Source: Chionoecetes opilio (Eukaryota > Arthropoda > Malacostraca > Decapoda > Majidae). From it: DNA of 64,000 bases. Below the pieces are notes generated by a model that was given only the letters and a program-made list of their open reading frames with translations, had not been told where the DNA came from and searched no databases. Position numbers and translations under genes: made by a program. Shown here piece by piece: positions 39,886-50,709 of this stretch. The stretch lies in NCBI GenBank assembly GCA_016584305.1, contig JACEEZ010007263.1:35001-99000 (forward strand), written 5' to 3'. The number at the start of each line of letters is the position of its first letter. The stretch's first letter is position 1.

Positions 39886-40633
39886 ATTTTCATGGACATG
39901 TGCATATAAGCCACTACCGAACAACTCCATACCTACTGATAGAGAATATATACGTCACCTTGCACTTACAATCAATAAGAAGGAATTATAGCAGTCACTA
40001 CAGAAAGAACGGGAATGAAATATAAATGGAGAATAAAAAGGAGTCATATTTCCCGCTTTATAACAAAATGAAGGCAACAGTTACACACACAGACATATAC
40101 ACCACAAAACATTGATACCTATATAACAATCATACACAACCTTACTAAACACTATCGTCACCATACACACTATACACACATACCATTAGTCTACCATACA
40201 AAGATAGCTTATTTTCTATCGATCCTAGCCTCGTTTTTTGTAAGAGTAACTAAAGAAAATCTAAAACCTTGGCTCCACAGTTGTACTTACATGTCCTGCT
40301 CTTCCTCCTGCATTGCTTGGGGTTAAAAGTAGCAAGGAGTGAAAGGGGAGAGAGGGAGGGAGCCTTTGATATCACGTTTATGAATGCGTGAGAGCGACTG
40401 AGCGAGTGAGATGATGATGCGTGAGAGTACAGAGGGAGGGAGAGAGGGAGGGCGATAAAGTAGATTAGAATAGCATGCAACCTACATGCATTAACTCCCC
40501 GTTTCACTATGTTTGTTTTCGTTTATATAAGTTTAGTTCGTTCAGACGCAAGACTGTGAAAGAATAAGATAGAATAGAAGGATTGATCTAATTATGTCGT
40601 TTGGGGAAGGGGTTTAATGATTAGATTGTGATG
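39886..40633. other. Intergenic DNA, no gene supported
   Basis: Mostly AT-rich with ACAC-type words at 40080-40180 and GGGAGA repeats at 40340-40450. No gene is seen. Confidence 0.4.
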
Positions 40634-40769
<136 letters not shown>

Positions 40770-40848
40770 ATTAATTTACATGATAGTACTTATCTGGGAT
40801 CTCTCTCTCTCTCTCTTGATAATTCATTTACATGGTAGTACTTATCTG

Positions 40849-40851
<3 letters not shown>

Positions 40852-40939
<88 letters not shown>
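40852..40939. repeat. (CT)n microsatellite, second block
   Basis: About 44 CT units. Confidence 0.96.
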
Positions 40940-40944
<5 letters not shown>

Positions 40945-41651
40945 TTCTTTATCGTGTTTGGTCTGTGGTTGGCGATAAGTACTTCCTCACATATCATAAC
41001 GATACAGTTGTCTCACAATCAGCACGAGCAGTCCCTCCACATGCACAGATAACCTCAGGTTCATTGTCACCACTTCTATTCTTGACCTCTTGACAGGCTG
41101 TAGATTGCATCATGAATTTAATTCTATCAACATAGATTATTTATCCATGAATTATTTATTTTCACTTGCCTCATAAGGTTGACGTCAGCTTTTCCACGCT
41201 GCATGGTATCACTTCCTTTCTGGCCAACTTAGCTTGAAGAGATAGGTATATGGAGAGAAGCTTTCTTCTGTACTATCCTTCCCCTCATACCAGTAAGATA
41301 TCTTAGTGAAGTGTAGCTAATTAAAGTGCCCATGAATTAACAGAGTTTGCTACTGTCTGTGGAGCTTGTGTGGTACTTTGTAATCATTTGTTCTTCCTAT
41401 ATATACATCTGAAGCCACTCGGAACCCAAACTCTAATGTTTGTCTTGGAGATTTGTATTCATGTTGCTGTAAAACAAACTAATTCCAACGCATCATTCTT
41501 GAGGTTAAATCTCATCACATTTTTCATATCACAGCAGACGTATTTTTGCCAACATCTCATTCACCCTTTCCTCCTCTTCCTCCTCCTATGATTGCATGTG
41601 CCCTTCCTCCTTTGTTCAGTGTTCCTTCTCTCGGCATCCTGGTCCCCCTCT
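40940..41651. other. 3' flank of MCT-like gene 2
   Basis: Downstream, on the minus strand, of the gene 2 stop. AT-rich 'atttatttt' at 41140-41160 could hold a polyadenylation signal on the minus strand, but this is only a possibility. Confidence 0.4.
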
Positions 41652-41800
41652 TCACAGATCTGGACGCCCCTCCTCTCCCCTCTGCTTATCATACTTGATC
41701 GCCTCTCCCATCAGCGTCCACATAAGGGTTGCACAGACCGATATCCCGGCCAACACCCAGATGCTGATGGCGTAGCTCTGAGTGGCATCCCGAATCATTC
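41652..41800 (-). CDS. MCT gene 2 terminal coding exon 5
   Basis: Acceptor tacag|ga, then GMIRDATQSYAISIWVLAG (TM12) and a TGA stop at 41654-41652. Confidence 0.92.
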
Positions 41801-44800
41801 CTGTAAACGATTGTACGCTAGAATGAAACCTGTGAATAGTTGGCACATGAAATCAGAGGAGGAGGAGGAGGTGGAGGAGGATGAATGAGAAGATGTTGGC
41901 CAAAATACGTGAATAGGAAAAAACTGGTTCACAAATAGCGTGGTAAATGATTGGAATGGTCTCAGTCGTCAGGTGGTCAGTGCGGAGTCAATAGGGAGCT
42001 TTAAAAAGAGGCTGGATAAATTCATGGATGGGGATGAAAGGTGGATGTAGGTAGTGTTAAGTAACAAGAACTACCACGTGTAGGTCTCGCGGCCTCTTCT
42101 AGCTACCTTATTTTCTTATATGTCCATATATGTTCTTATATAGTAGGGACTTTCGTAGTTGTTGTAACAGTAGCAATATCAATGGTAGTAGAGGTAAGAA
42201 CAACACTCAGTAGTCGTGCCGTAACTCACCTATTGGAGGTCCCATGATGACGAGGGTGATGCCGTTGATGAAGGCGCTGGTGCCGAACATAGGCGCCAGG
42301 CGTTGCAACCCCATCACGTCGATTATGACGAGGCTGTACAGGCTAATGTAAGCGCCGTACCCGATTCCGTACAGCCCCATGTTTGCCATCAGCCACCCTG
42401 TCGACTTCAGTAGCGGGAAGACTGACGGGGAAAATAAGAGTGGGTGAGTTTTCGAAATAACAATCACTGTCCTATTGCAAGAATTCGGAGGAATTTAAAT
42501 TTACAGTGGCACAAAGATTGAAGTAAACCTTAATAATGCAGTCATCAGCTCCGTTAAGTTGTTGGGTGAAAATTAGAAAGAAATGTCTTTACAACAATGA
42601 TGAATTACAAAAATCAAGTTTTAATGTTGCATATTTACGTACTCATGCCTAGTTTTCCTACATATTATTTTTTGGTAAATATATTATACAAACAATGATT
42701 GCTAAGTTAGACAAGGATAAAAATTCACTCAGTTCATACTCAGTTCTTGTGTTTATGAAACCTCTACGGTCAAGATCAAGCTAAATTGGCCAATCCCCCA
42801 TTTTGCGTTTTTTCTATCATAAATACGGTACTGGCAGTAAGCGGACTTTTTGTAACGCTTTCTTTTCTGCTCTAGGCTATTCCCCTATAATGTAAAGAAA
42901 ATGGAGCAGCAACAGTGGAAGTAGCAGTAGTGTTAATAGTGGTTGTAGAAGGAGGAAGAGGAGGAGGACGAGAAGGAGGAGGAAGGGAAAAATTAGTATT
43001 CTACATAAAAAGAATACCAAGAGCGAGATAAAGGTCGATGGTGAAAGATAAAGACAAGCTATTTCATGCACGGGTGGCAGGAGGGATGTGTGGTGGCAGC
43101 TTACTTGCGGTGGAGACGGCCATGATGCCACACCCGGCCACGCAGCCAGCCCGCACGCTGAAGAAGGAGCGGTCAGACAGCACGGAGCAGAAGAGACGGG
43201 TGAAAAAACTGGCTACGGCCACGGCGGATATACTCCAGGCAGAGACATCGGGCGAGAAGCCGGCGTCCTGCATGGCGAAGGGCACCATCATCAGGAAGTA
43301 GAGGAGGTTGACACAGGCCAGGGCGTTGGACACACAGACGATGCACGCCCGCCTGGAGCGAAGAATGCCAAGGTCAGACAAGGTAGATTTTGCCACTCTA
43401 ACGAAGAGCAGCGATTTGGAGGACTTGGTCGGCGTGTTGGCTTGTGGACTGATCGGAGGACTCGCTTCGTCTTTTTCGTGCTGAGAGTCCTTCACTGGCC
43501 TCGCCTTCATGTGCCACTCGACGGGGTGGAAGGTGGCGGCGGCGACGCAGGCGTGGAGCATGAGTCCACTGAAGACTAGAGTCGCCCCGCGGTCACCAAA
43601 AGTATCTTGAAGAAATCTGGTGAGGGGCGGCACGGCGATCTGTCCAGTACTCACTCCGCCCATCATGATGGCGTGGGCCCGCCCGCGCCGCCTCGTGAAG
43701 TAGCTGGGCACCACAATGAAGCACAAGCAGCTCACCATGCCGCCGCCAATACCTGCAAATGGACAGCTTTAAAAATACGAAACAATTACCCAAGACATTC
43801 AGATTATTTGTAACTCAACAAAGAATCAACTTCCGCTGGCTGGTGGATGGTGCACCGATTAGGACTCTTTCACGCCGGGAGCAATGCTTTGCTACACACA
43901 CTATGCAGCGGAAGCAAAGCTATTTAGCTTCCAATCGCCTATCATGTTTTAATGAGGGTTTTTATACCGAAATATGAAGCTATGCAAACGACTCCTGCGA
44001 CTTCGCTCGCATAGCTTCGTCCATCGCCGCTTTCACAATTTTTTCATAGCTCTCCTTACGCATGCGCAGTGGAGCACCATTGAGGGGCTGTGAGGCCCGC
44101 AGCGAGTTGCCGCCTGCCTTTTTTTTTTTTTTAAAGCGCCTGTAGGCAGTGACCTCCAGCCTCCAGGGCTCGGATGGTATACGGTAGGCCCTGGAGGTTT
44201 CCCATGAGGGCTGTGATGGTTGGCCCTCGCCCGTGGTGTCGCAGGCAGGATTTTTATAGTGACGCCTGTGATTAGAGGCTCATGCCGCCCCCTTGTGTCC
44301 TCCGATGCACTCGTAATCGAAGGTAGAGTTAATGAGTTAATGGACAGCATGTGGGTGTTCTTAGGCCACTCGACGGTGCAGAAAGATTTTTAGTGGATTT
44401 AGGTTCTCATCGGATCGAACTCGGGTCACCGAGAACGCCACTTAGAGACTCTAACCACTCTGCTACCGCCTTCCCTACGTTAATCTTTTAAGCCCAGTAA
44501 TACCTCACAGAATTTACTATTTACACAAAAGTGATAAGACCACAGACAAGACTGACCGTTTCTTACCGCCAAGGACAGAGTAGGAGAAAAATAGGAACTC
44601 TGGTGAAGGCGTGAAGGACGTGATGGTGAAACCGAGGGAGGCCATGAAGGCACCGATGACCCCCACGGCCCGCCACCCGAACTCCTGAGACAGTGGCCTC
44701 ACCAGCAAAGAAGTGACGTTCCACAAGAAGGTCTGGATACCGAAGATCCAGGAGTTGAGGGTGGAGGTGGTCCCTTCCCGCAGCAGGTATTGAGAGAAGA

Positions 44801-45653
44801 GAATGCCGAAACAGGGACCCATAACGGGGATAAGCATCTGAGAGAGAGAACAAAATGGGAGAAAGAATGAGAGAAAATAAAAATAAAAGTATATATATGA
44901 GAGATAAAAATATGGAGGTTGTTAGATCGGATTTTTTTTTTGTCAATTTGTTATCGTACCTCCAACACCTTGTTTCCTTATTACCTTCTTTTCTATATTC
45001 TGTGACATCAGCTTAAACCTTATATTCCTACTGCAATGACTAAGTCTCTATTCAATGATTAGTTACTAGTACACTAAGCGTTACGTGCCGGCTATGAGTG
45101 GCAGGATCATGAATATAATAACCGAGGAAATTGATAAAGGGGAACAGATTAATATGTTCAGTGTGATTATGGAGAACGAGGACATCGACTTGGCTATTAC
45201 TGAAAATTGAAATCTTTGATGTGTATACTAGGAAAAGAAATATAGATAATTGAATAGGTGTAAAAGCATAAGAGAAATCTGAAAAAGTGGTGCGAGAGAA
45301 AGAGCTAAAGAATGAAACGAGTATTTTCATTCAAGGGCACCAACAAGCAGTACTGCCAGTGAATTAATCAGATAAGAGAGTATCTTAACACTCACCATGA
45401 TAACAGCACTCCCGAAGGCCGCCACCCAGCCCCACCCTCCGTCAGGCGCCTCCATCTGCCCACCACCAACGTCGTCCTCTGCCTTATTCCCTCCTCTCGT
45501 CGCCTCATGGCCCGCCGGAACATCGTTCTCCCGACCCTCCTCAACACTAAGTCTTCTCTGCTCTAACTCAATTTCCTCATGGCTTGAAACCTCCGACTGA
45601 CACCTCTTCTCGTCATCCTCAGCCGCCATGGAAACCTTAACATTTCGCGTCAT
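41652..45653 (-). CDS. MCT-like transporter gene 2 (SLC16 family, five coding exons)
   Basis: Predicted 12-TM major-facilitator carrier of the plasma membrane. Minus-strand join: 45653-45396, 44837-44567, 43752-43105, 42421-42230, 41800-41652, which is 1518 nt and 505 aa. All introns are GT-AG, phases 0,1,1,1. The start at 45653 has A at -3. Seen: an acidic N-terminal tail, PDGGWGW at residues 70-76 just before TM1, the TM5 motif YFTRRRG at 194-200, FHPVEWH after TM6, a short central loop (about 258-300), TM7-TM12, and a short charged C-terminus. Exons 2 and 4 have the same lengths as in gene 1 (271 and 192 nt), so the two are tandem paralogues. The TM8 Arg is present but the Asp four residues before it is Ser, so a different substrate from lactate is possible. 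Confidence 0.92.
41918..42140 (+). mobile_element. CR1-like LINE 3' fragment in gene 2 intron 4
   Basis: Starts slightly further 5' than the gene 1 intron 4 copy ('aaaactggttcacaaatag'). It contains 'cagtgcggagtcaatagg' and the 'cctcttctagctacctta' tail. Confidence 0.85.
42230..42421 (-). CDS. MCT gene 2 coding exon 4
   Basis: 192 nt. Acceptor gtcag|tc, donor atag|gtgagt. Encodes YSLVIIDVMGLQRLAPMFG. Confidence 0.93.
42775..42890 (+). mobile_element. 3' UTR fragment of the 22490 LINE family, gene 2 intron 3
   Basis: 'gctaaattggccaatccccc' and 'ggcagtaagcggactttttg' parallel the LINE 3' UTR at 24770-24870. Confidence 0.65.
43105..43752 (-). CDS. MCT gene 2 coding exon 3
   Basis: 648 nt. Acceptor tgcag|gt, donor gcaa|gtaagc. 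Encodes TM4-TM9. It is shorter than gene 1 exon 3 because the central loop is short. Confidence 0.93.
44100..44480 (-). mobile_element. tRNA-derived SINE in gene 2 intron 2
   Basis: The minus-strand head at about 44480-44400 has A box 'tagcagagtgg' and B box 'gagttcgatccg' with a class II-like variable arm. It is followed by a GC-rich body and a poly-A tail (T run at 44119-44132). Confidence 0.7.
44567..44837 (-). CDS. MCT gene 2 coding exon 2
   Basis: 271 nt. Acceptor tctcag|atg, donor ggcg|gtaag, phase 1. Encodes the rest of TM1 to TM3-TM4 with RPLSQEFGWRAVG. Confidence 0.93.
45396..45653 (-). CDS. MCT gene 2 coding exon 1
   Basis: 258 nt, donor atg|gtgagt, phase 0. Encodes a Glu-rich tail and the start of TM1. 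Confidence 0.92.
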
Positions 45654-46016
45654 CTTCCCATGGAGCGTCCGAGACCTGTCTGAAGGTGGTGAAGAAGACG
45701 TCGAAGAAAATCCTTATCTTTTTTTCTGATAACGTTACGAAAACTTAAATAGCTCAAGTAGCTTCCTTATTTTCTGATGTTCTTATGTTCTTATAATGAT
45801 CTTTCACCCACGACGATCAGTAAGCAACTAACAGACAAACGGTGTCTAGTGTCTTGTTATCACTGTGTTGCTTCGGTTTTGTGACACTCCGATGATGTGA
45901 GAATATGAGGTAACGGCTATATATGTGTACATATAGCACTTCAAGGAAGCTCCCGGGGGTGTCGACGGGGGTGGAGGCGATGCTATACTGCCGCCAGCCC
46001 TCCCACATGATGACTG

Positions 46017-46019
<3 letters not shown>
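45654..46019. promoter_or_regulatory. 5' flank of gene 2, conserved with the pseudogene copy
   Basis: 'cttcccatggagc' and 'gacctgtctgaaggtgg' directly upstream of the start are shared with 49560-49610, so they belong to the ancestral 5' UTR or promoter. A LINE tail fragment lies at 45748-45800. Confidence 0.45.

Positions 46020-46102
<83 letters not shown>
46020..46102. repeat. (CA)n microsatellite
   Basis: About 41 CA units, flanked by a short inverted 'cacttcaagg' / 'ccttgaagtg'. Confidence 0.97.
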
Positions 46103-46106
<4 letters not shown>

Positions 46107-46316
46107 AGGCTCCCTTGAAGTGCCCGAGGTTGTGTGTGCGTGTGCGTGCATGTGGATTATTTATTTTGGAATGTTTACTACGAGTCAATTACTCTCTCTC
46201 TCTCCGACTTGTTATGGTTATCACAAGCCTTTTTTCTTAGAATGACTCTTTATCAAAACACACACACACACACAAAGCAGAAGGGACACAGTTAACTATT
46301 GCATAATGTGCAGTAA

Positions 46317-46427
<111 letters not shown>

Positions 46428-46529
46428 TGCATGCTAAGAATAAGTTGTGACATGTTTTAAAATTTGTGTCATTCGTTAATAGAAATAACGATGTGCCTTT
46501 CATAATGGAACGACGAATTCTTCTCTAAA

Positions 46530-46970
46530 ATGAGATGCGAAAGATCTGATCTCACGGATGATCCTCTAATGTTCGCCATCTCAACAGTTTTGCGTGCCAG
46601 GACGCCTAGTGGAAGGAGAATACGCAGCTTTATGGATAATGAGATCCCTGATGTGAATACTCTAATGCAAAGTGTGATTTCATCCATTATCCAGTCAGCT
46701 GCATCAAGATGTATAGTGTACAAAGACATCAATCCCGACCTTAATGTTCACGATCTATACACCAAACGCCATACTGTTAACGACCGCCATAGAATATCAT
46801 TTACTCGTTTTCGGGTGTCGGGACATGTGATATGTGTAACGTTTTTCATTTATTTGAACCATTTTTTGAATTATTTTTTACATGTGGAGAAAAATGATTT
46901 ACTTTTAAACAATTTGCAAGTCAATAATCATAACGTGGCATCTTTGAAACAAAAACGTAACCAACTTTGA
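46530..46970 (+). CDS. Uncharacterised 146-aa frame, possible retroelement C-terminal fragment
   Basis: Codon-like composition for about 100 residues, then a Leu/Asn/Phe-rich end. The segment RHRISFTRFRVSGH resembles the Arg-rich C-terminal stretch of some non-LTR elements, where similar 'TRLR..SH' motifs occur. There is no other domain, no splice context and no neighbour that suggests a host gene. It could equally be chance or an old exon. Confidence 0.3.
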   Translation: MRCERSDLTDDPLMFAISTVLRARTPSGRRIRSFMDNEIPDVNTLMQSVISSIIQSAASRCIVYKDINPDLNVHDLYTKRHTVNDRHRISFTRFRVSGHVICVTFFIYLNHFLNYFLHVEKNDLLLNNLQVNNHNVASLKQKRNQL

Positions 46971-47390
46971 TCGGTCATTTCTCCCTCCTCCCCTCATTTG
47001 TGTGTGCCTGTGTAGTGATATATAAAGAATTTACTGCTTCCCACAACTTTTAGCACAAACAATAAGGTCTCTCCTCCTCCTCCTCCTTCAGCCTTGTTCG
47101 GTGCAGTCCTGTTCCCTTATAGATAGTTTGGAAATATAATATAGTAATACGTTCCTTGTGATGTAAAAAACAACAATAAAAACGTATAGTTCATTAGATA
47201 CCCTCATTATAGACCGGCAAATTTCCTGGTATCTGATCTTCCTATATAAGTCCTCCTCCTCCTCCTCCTCCTCCTCCTCCTCCTCCTCCTCCTCCTCCTC
47301 CTCCTCCTCTCCTCCTCCTCTTCTCACCAATGGTTTCTACTTTATCACAGATCGGGGCGGACATCTTCCCTCCCCCACCTGCCTCACCTC
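46971..47390. other. Intergenic DNA with (TCC)n
   Basis: Contains (TCC)n at 47250-47322. Nothing else is recognised. Confidence 0.6.
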
Positions 47391-47476
47391 CTACCATGCC
47401 TCGTCAGCTTCTTCAGGAGAGCGCCACAGGACCCAGAGGCTGACGGCGGGGCTCTGAGGGACATCGCGAATCACTC
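47391..47476 (-). pseudogene. MCT pseudogene, exon 5 remnant
   Basis: The acceptor 'ctacag|ga' is preserved, followed by GVIRDVPQSPAVSLWVL and an early TAG. Gene 2 has GMIRDATQSYAISIWVL here. Confidence 0.75.
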
Positions 47477-47659
47477 CTGTAGGCGACACAAGGGCAGGTG
47501 AGGACAGGGGAGGGATGGGTGCATGAATGTCACTGATGTGTGTTTCTTTTCCTTCACGTGTGTTTGAATAGTCGTTGTTCTGAGTCGTTTCCGTTTATGT
47601 GCTTCGCGGAAAGTTGAGAATGTTACCGACCAGGACGTTAAATTGGCAGACGATGCATA

Positions 47660-47663
<4 letters not shown>

Positions 47664-47714
<51 letters not shown>

Positions 47715-47850
47715 CTCTCTCCATCCCAAAGGACTACTAAGGGCAAAAAAAAAAGATATAAAAAGCCCACTGAGTTGCCAGTCCCTAGAAAGAAGACAGT
47801 AAGAGAATACAGAAAGAGGGGTGGGCCAATTTAGTTCGGTTGAAAAACGC
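47664..47850 (-). mobile_element. LINE 3' fragment with poly-A tail
   Basis: A poly-T run of about 50 at 47665-47714 (poly-A of a minus insertion) joined to the 3' UTR of the 22490 family ('ggactggcaactcagtggg', 'aactaaattggcccaccc' on the minus strand). Confidence 0.8.
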
Positions 47851-47887
47851 TTGAAAAACGGTGAACTTTGTGATTTCCACGTAACTC

Positions 47888-48008
47888 ATCGTTTCAATGG
47901 ACTTGGTCGATGTGATTGTTTGCTGGCATTTCGGAGGCCTGGCTTGTTACTCTTCCTCCTGACGGTATTTCTCTGGCCTTGATTCATGTGGCATTCGACT
48001 GGGTGGAA
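47888..48008 (-). pseudogene. MCT pseudogene, exon 3 remnant
   Basis: The frame reads FHPVECHMNQGQRN and on to a stop, matching FHPVEWHMKARP of gene 2 at the end of TM6. Confidence 0.65.
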
Positions 48009-48017
48009 GATAAGAAC

Positions 48018-48150
48018 ATGATAAAATAAGGAAGCTACAAGAGACCGCGAGACCTACACGTGGTAAAGTAGTTCCTATTACTTGATACTACCTACATCTA
48101 CCTACATGCTATCTACACTCACCTTTCATCCCCATCAAGATGAAGGCTTC
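48018..48150 (-). mobile_element. CR1-like LINE 3' tail fragment
   Basis: Minus-strand copy of the tail: 'ggaagctacaagag', 'acctacacgtggta', 'ctttcatccccatc'. Confidence 0.85.
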
Positions 48151-48196
48151 GGACAAAGAGGAGCAGGGAGTCTAGCGAAGTGTTGGAGGACTTTTG

Positions 48197-49012
48197 GATG
48201 AGGGCAAGAGATGAGCCAGACTGATGATGAGGGCAAGAGATGAGCCAGACTGATGATGAGGGCAAGAGATGAGCCAGACTGATGATGAGGGCAAGAGATG
48301 AGCCAGACTGATGATGAGGGCAAGAGATGAGCCAGACTGATTATGAGGGCAAGAGATGAGCCAGACTGATGTGATGAGGGCAAGAGATGGCCAGACTGAT
48401 ATGAGGGCAAGAGATGAGCCAGACTGATGATGAGGGCAAGAGATGAGCCAGACTGATGATGAGGGCAAGAGATGAGCCAGACTGATGATGAGGGCAAGAG
48501 ATGAGCAGACTGATGATGAGGGCAAGAGAGAGCCAGACTGATGATGAGGGCAAGAGATGAGCAGACTGATGATGAGGGCAAGAGATGAGCCAGATGATGA
48601 TGAGGGCAAGAGATGAGACAGACTGATGATGAGGGCAAGAGATGAGCCAGACTGATGATGAGGGCAAGAGATGAGCCAGACTGATGATGAGGGCAAGAGA
48701 TGAGCCAGACTGATGATGAGGGCAAGAGATGAGCCAGACTGATGATGAGGGCAAGAGATGAGCCAGACTGATGATGAGGGCAAGAGATGAGCCAGACTGA
48801 TGATGAGGGCAAGAGATGAGCCAGACTGATGATGAGGGCAAGAGATGAGCCAGACTGATGATGAGGGCAAGAGATGAGCCAGACTGATGATGAGGGCAAG
48901 AGATGAGCCAGACTGATGATGAGGGCAAGAGATGAGCCAGACTGATGATGAGGGCAAGAGATGAGCCAGACTGATGATGAGGGCAAGAGATGAGCCAGAC
49001 TGATGATACAGA
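48197..49012. repeat. 29-bp minisatellite, about 28 copies
   Basis: Copies of 'gagccagactgatgatgagg' plus 'gcaagagat'. Indel variants are concentrated at 48360-48620. The three open minus frames are periodic artefacts. Confidence 0.96.
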
Positions 49013-49093
49013 GATAGCCAGACTGTGCCATAGGCAAAGATGAGAGCCAAATGGATTAAGGCAAGATTATGGCCAGATGGTACAATAAGCAGA

Positions 49094-49097
<4 letters not shown>

Positions 49098-49140
<43 letters not shown>

Positions 49141-49150
49141 GAGGAGAGAT

Positions 49151-49229
<79 letters not shown>
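49098..49229. repeat. (AG)n microsatellite
   Basis: About 65 AG units with a 'cgag' and 'gatga' break. Confidence 0.96.
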
Positions 49230-49233
<4 letters not shown>

Positions 49234-49289
49234 ATATTTAGACAAACTGTGATGCAAGATAACAACAAACAGTATTACCAGCGACGTAA

Positions 49290-49600
49290 TCAGATAAAAA
49301 GAGGTATCTCAGCACTCCCAGGGATAACAGAACTACAGGACACCACATAGCCCCGCCCTCATTAGGCAACCCAACACTAACGCCGCTTTCGCATTCATTC
49401 CCCTCTCGTCACCTCATGGCCAGCCGAGCATCGCTGTCAGAACCGCTAGAGCCACGACCCTCCTTAACACAAGATCTCTGCCCACTCTCACTTTCCTACC
49501 GACTTGAAACCTCAAACTGAAACCTCTTCTCGTCTTCAGTCGCCGCGGAAACCTGCACCTTCGCGGCTTCTTCCCATGGAGCCTCCGTGACCTGTCTGAA
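49290..49600 (-). pseudogene. MCT pseudogene, exon 1 and 5' UTR remnant
   Basis: Extended alignment to 45340-45690, including the 3' intron flank 'attaccagcgacgtaatcag' (gene 2: 'actgccagtgaattaatcag'). Start codon and donor are lost. Confidence 0.8.
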
Positions 49601-49647
49601 GGTGGGTCTTGAAGGAGGGGTCGAAGAAGGCTTGACCAAAAATGTGT

Positions 49648-49900
49648 ACCTTCTGAAAACCTGTGTTGATCTTTGAATCGTTAAGACAAACGTGATTATC
49701 TATCGTGCATAACGCTCTAGACAGTGTGAAAGATGCATACACTCTGACTCCTTTTACTTTACTTCATTAGTTTGATTTGTACCTTCTGAAAGCCTGTGTT
49801 GATCTCTGAATCGTTGACAAACATGATTCTTTAATGCATAACGCTTTATACAGTGTGAAAGATTATACACTCTTGATTCCTTTCACTTTATTTCATTAGG
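49648..49900. repeat. Tandem duplication, about 130 bp unit
   Basis: 'tgtaccttctgaaa' through 'cttcattagtttgatt' is repeated once with about 10-15 percent differences. Confidence 0.85.
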
Positions 49901-50029
49901 TTTTATCACACTGGACGCCCCGCCTAGTCATGCTTAAAACAAGGAAGCGTAAAAGGAGATATAGGAGTAAACGAGTTCTTCATTTACAACCGAATACTTT
50001 TGTTGTGTGACCTTGGAAAACTATACTTT

Positions 50030-50085
50030 CTTTTTTGTAAGAGAATATAAAAAGGGTGGGTGGGCCAATTTAGTTCGGGAGGTGT
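50030..50085 (-). mobile_element. LINE 3' UTR fragment (22490 family)
   Basis: 'gtaagagaatataaa' and 'gtgggccaatttagttcggg' match 47805-47840. Confidence 0.6.
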
Positions 50086-50355
50086 CTTGTTGCTCCTCTC
50101 TTGAAAACACTTATCTATGGAGCAAGTATGTACTGTACATAGTCCTTTGCACGATACTGGGACTAGCAAAAAGCAGGTTTTTATATCGTTTTTTTACTGC
50201 CTTTCTTCAGTTCCCAAGATGTAAAGGGTAAAAATAGGAATGGCATCAGTTCCCTGGTTCTGATCTTAGCAATCTCCTTATGGTGAAGAAACGCTGGGTT
50301 TTGATTCTTGAGTGTGATAATATTGCTTAACACACACACACACACACACACTCTA

Positions 50356-50614
50356 TCTCATCGCGATGGTCAAGTGGATAGAGCGTTGGCCTGCCATTCT
50401 GTGGATAGCCTGTTCGAATCCTCACTGCTCACGTGGATTTTTCACTGACAAATTCGGGCGGTTACTGTACCCCATTAGCAAGGGGTTGAGGGTGTGTGGT
50501 GTGTGAGGTCCCAACATTACCCAGAGATCGTTAATAATGAGCTCCAAGCTCACTCCGGGAGGGTGAAACATGCGATCGCGAGTCCGTGTCGCGTGAACAA
50601 GACCATGGGTAAAT

Positions 50615-50617
<3 letters not shown>
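50356..50617 (+). mobile_element. tRNA-derived SINE2, full-length copy
   Basis: A box 'tggtcaagtgg', B box 'gttcgaatcc', then a body with 'cactgacaaattcgggcggt', 'gtgtgaggtcccaacatt' and 'ctccgggagggtgaaac', ending in (CA)n. CA repeat also lies immediately 5' (50332-50350). Confidence 0.85.

Positions 50618-50708
<91 letters not shown>
50618..50708. repeat. (CA)n microsatellite
   Basis: About 45 CA units after SINE2. Confidence 0.97.

Positions 50709-50709
<1 letters not shown>

Larger units (their letters stand above)
47391..49640 (-). pseudogene. Decayed fourth MCT (SLC16) gene copy
   Basis: Remnants of gene 2-like exons in the correct minus-strand order. Exon 1 with its 5' UTR lies at 49600-49290, the exon 3 end at 48008-47888 and exon 5 at 47476-47391. 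Exon 1 aligns with 45653-45340 over its length ('ctcatggccagccgagcatc', 'gacctgtctgaaggtgg'), but the start ATG is changed to AAG, the PDGGWGW region has lost bases and the donor is gone. Exon 3 keeps FHPVECHMNQ (FHPVEWHMK in gene 2). Exon 5 keeps its acceptor and GVIRDVPQSPAVSLWVL. Exons 2 and 4 were not found. A 29-bp minisatellite, AG repeat and two LINE pieces lie between. Confidence 0.8.

Noticed and set aside
48135..49257. Minus frames of 195-361 codons
   Set aside because: Translation of the 29-bp minisatellite and an AG repeat.
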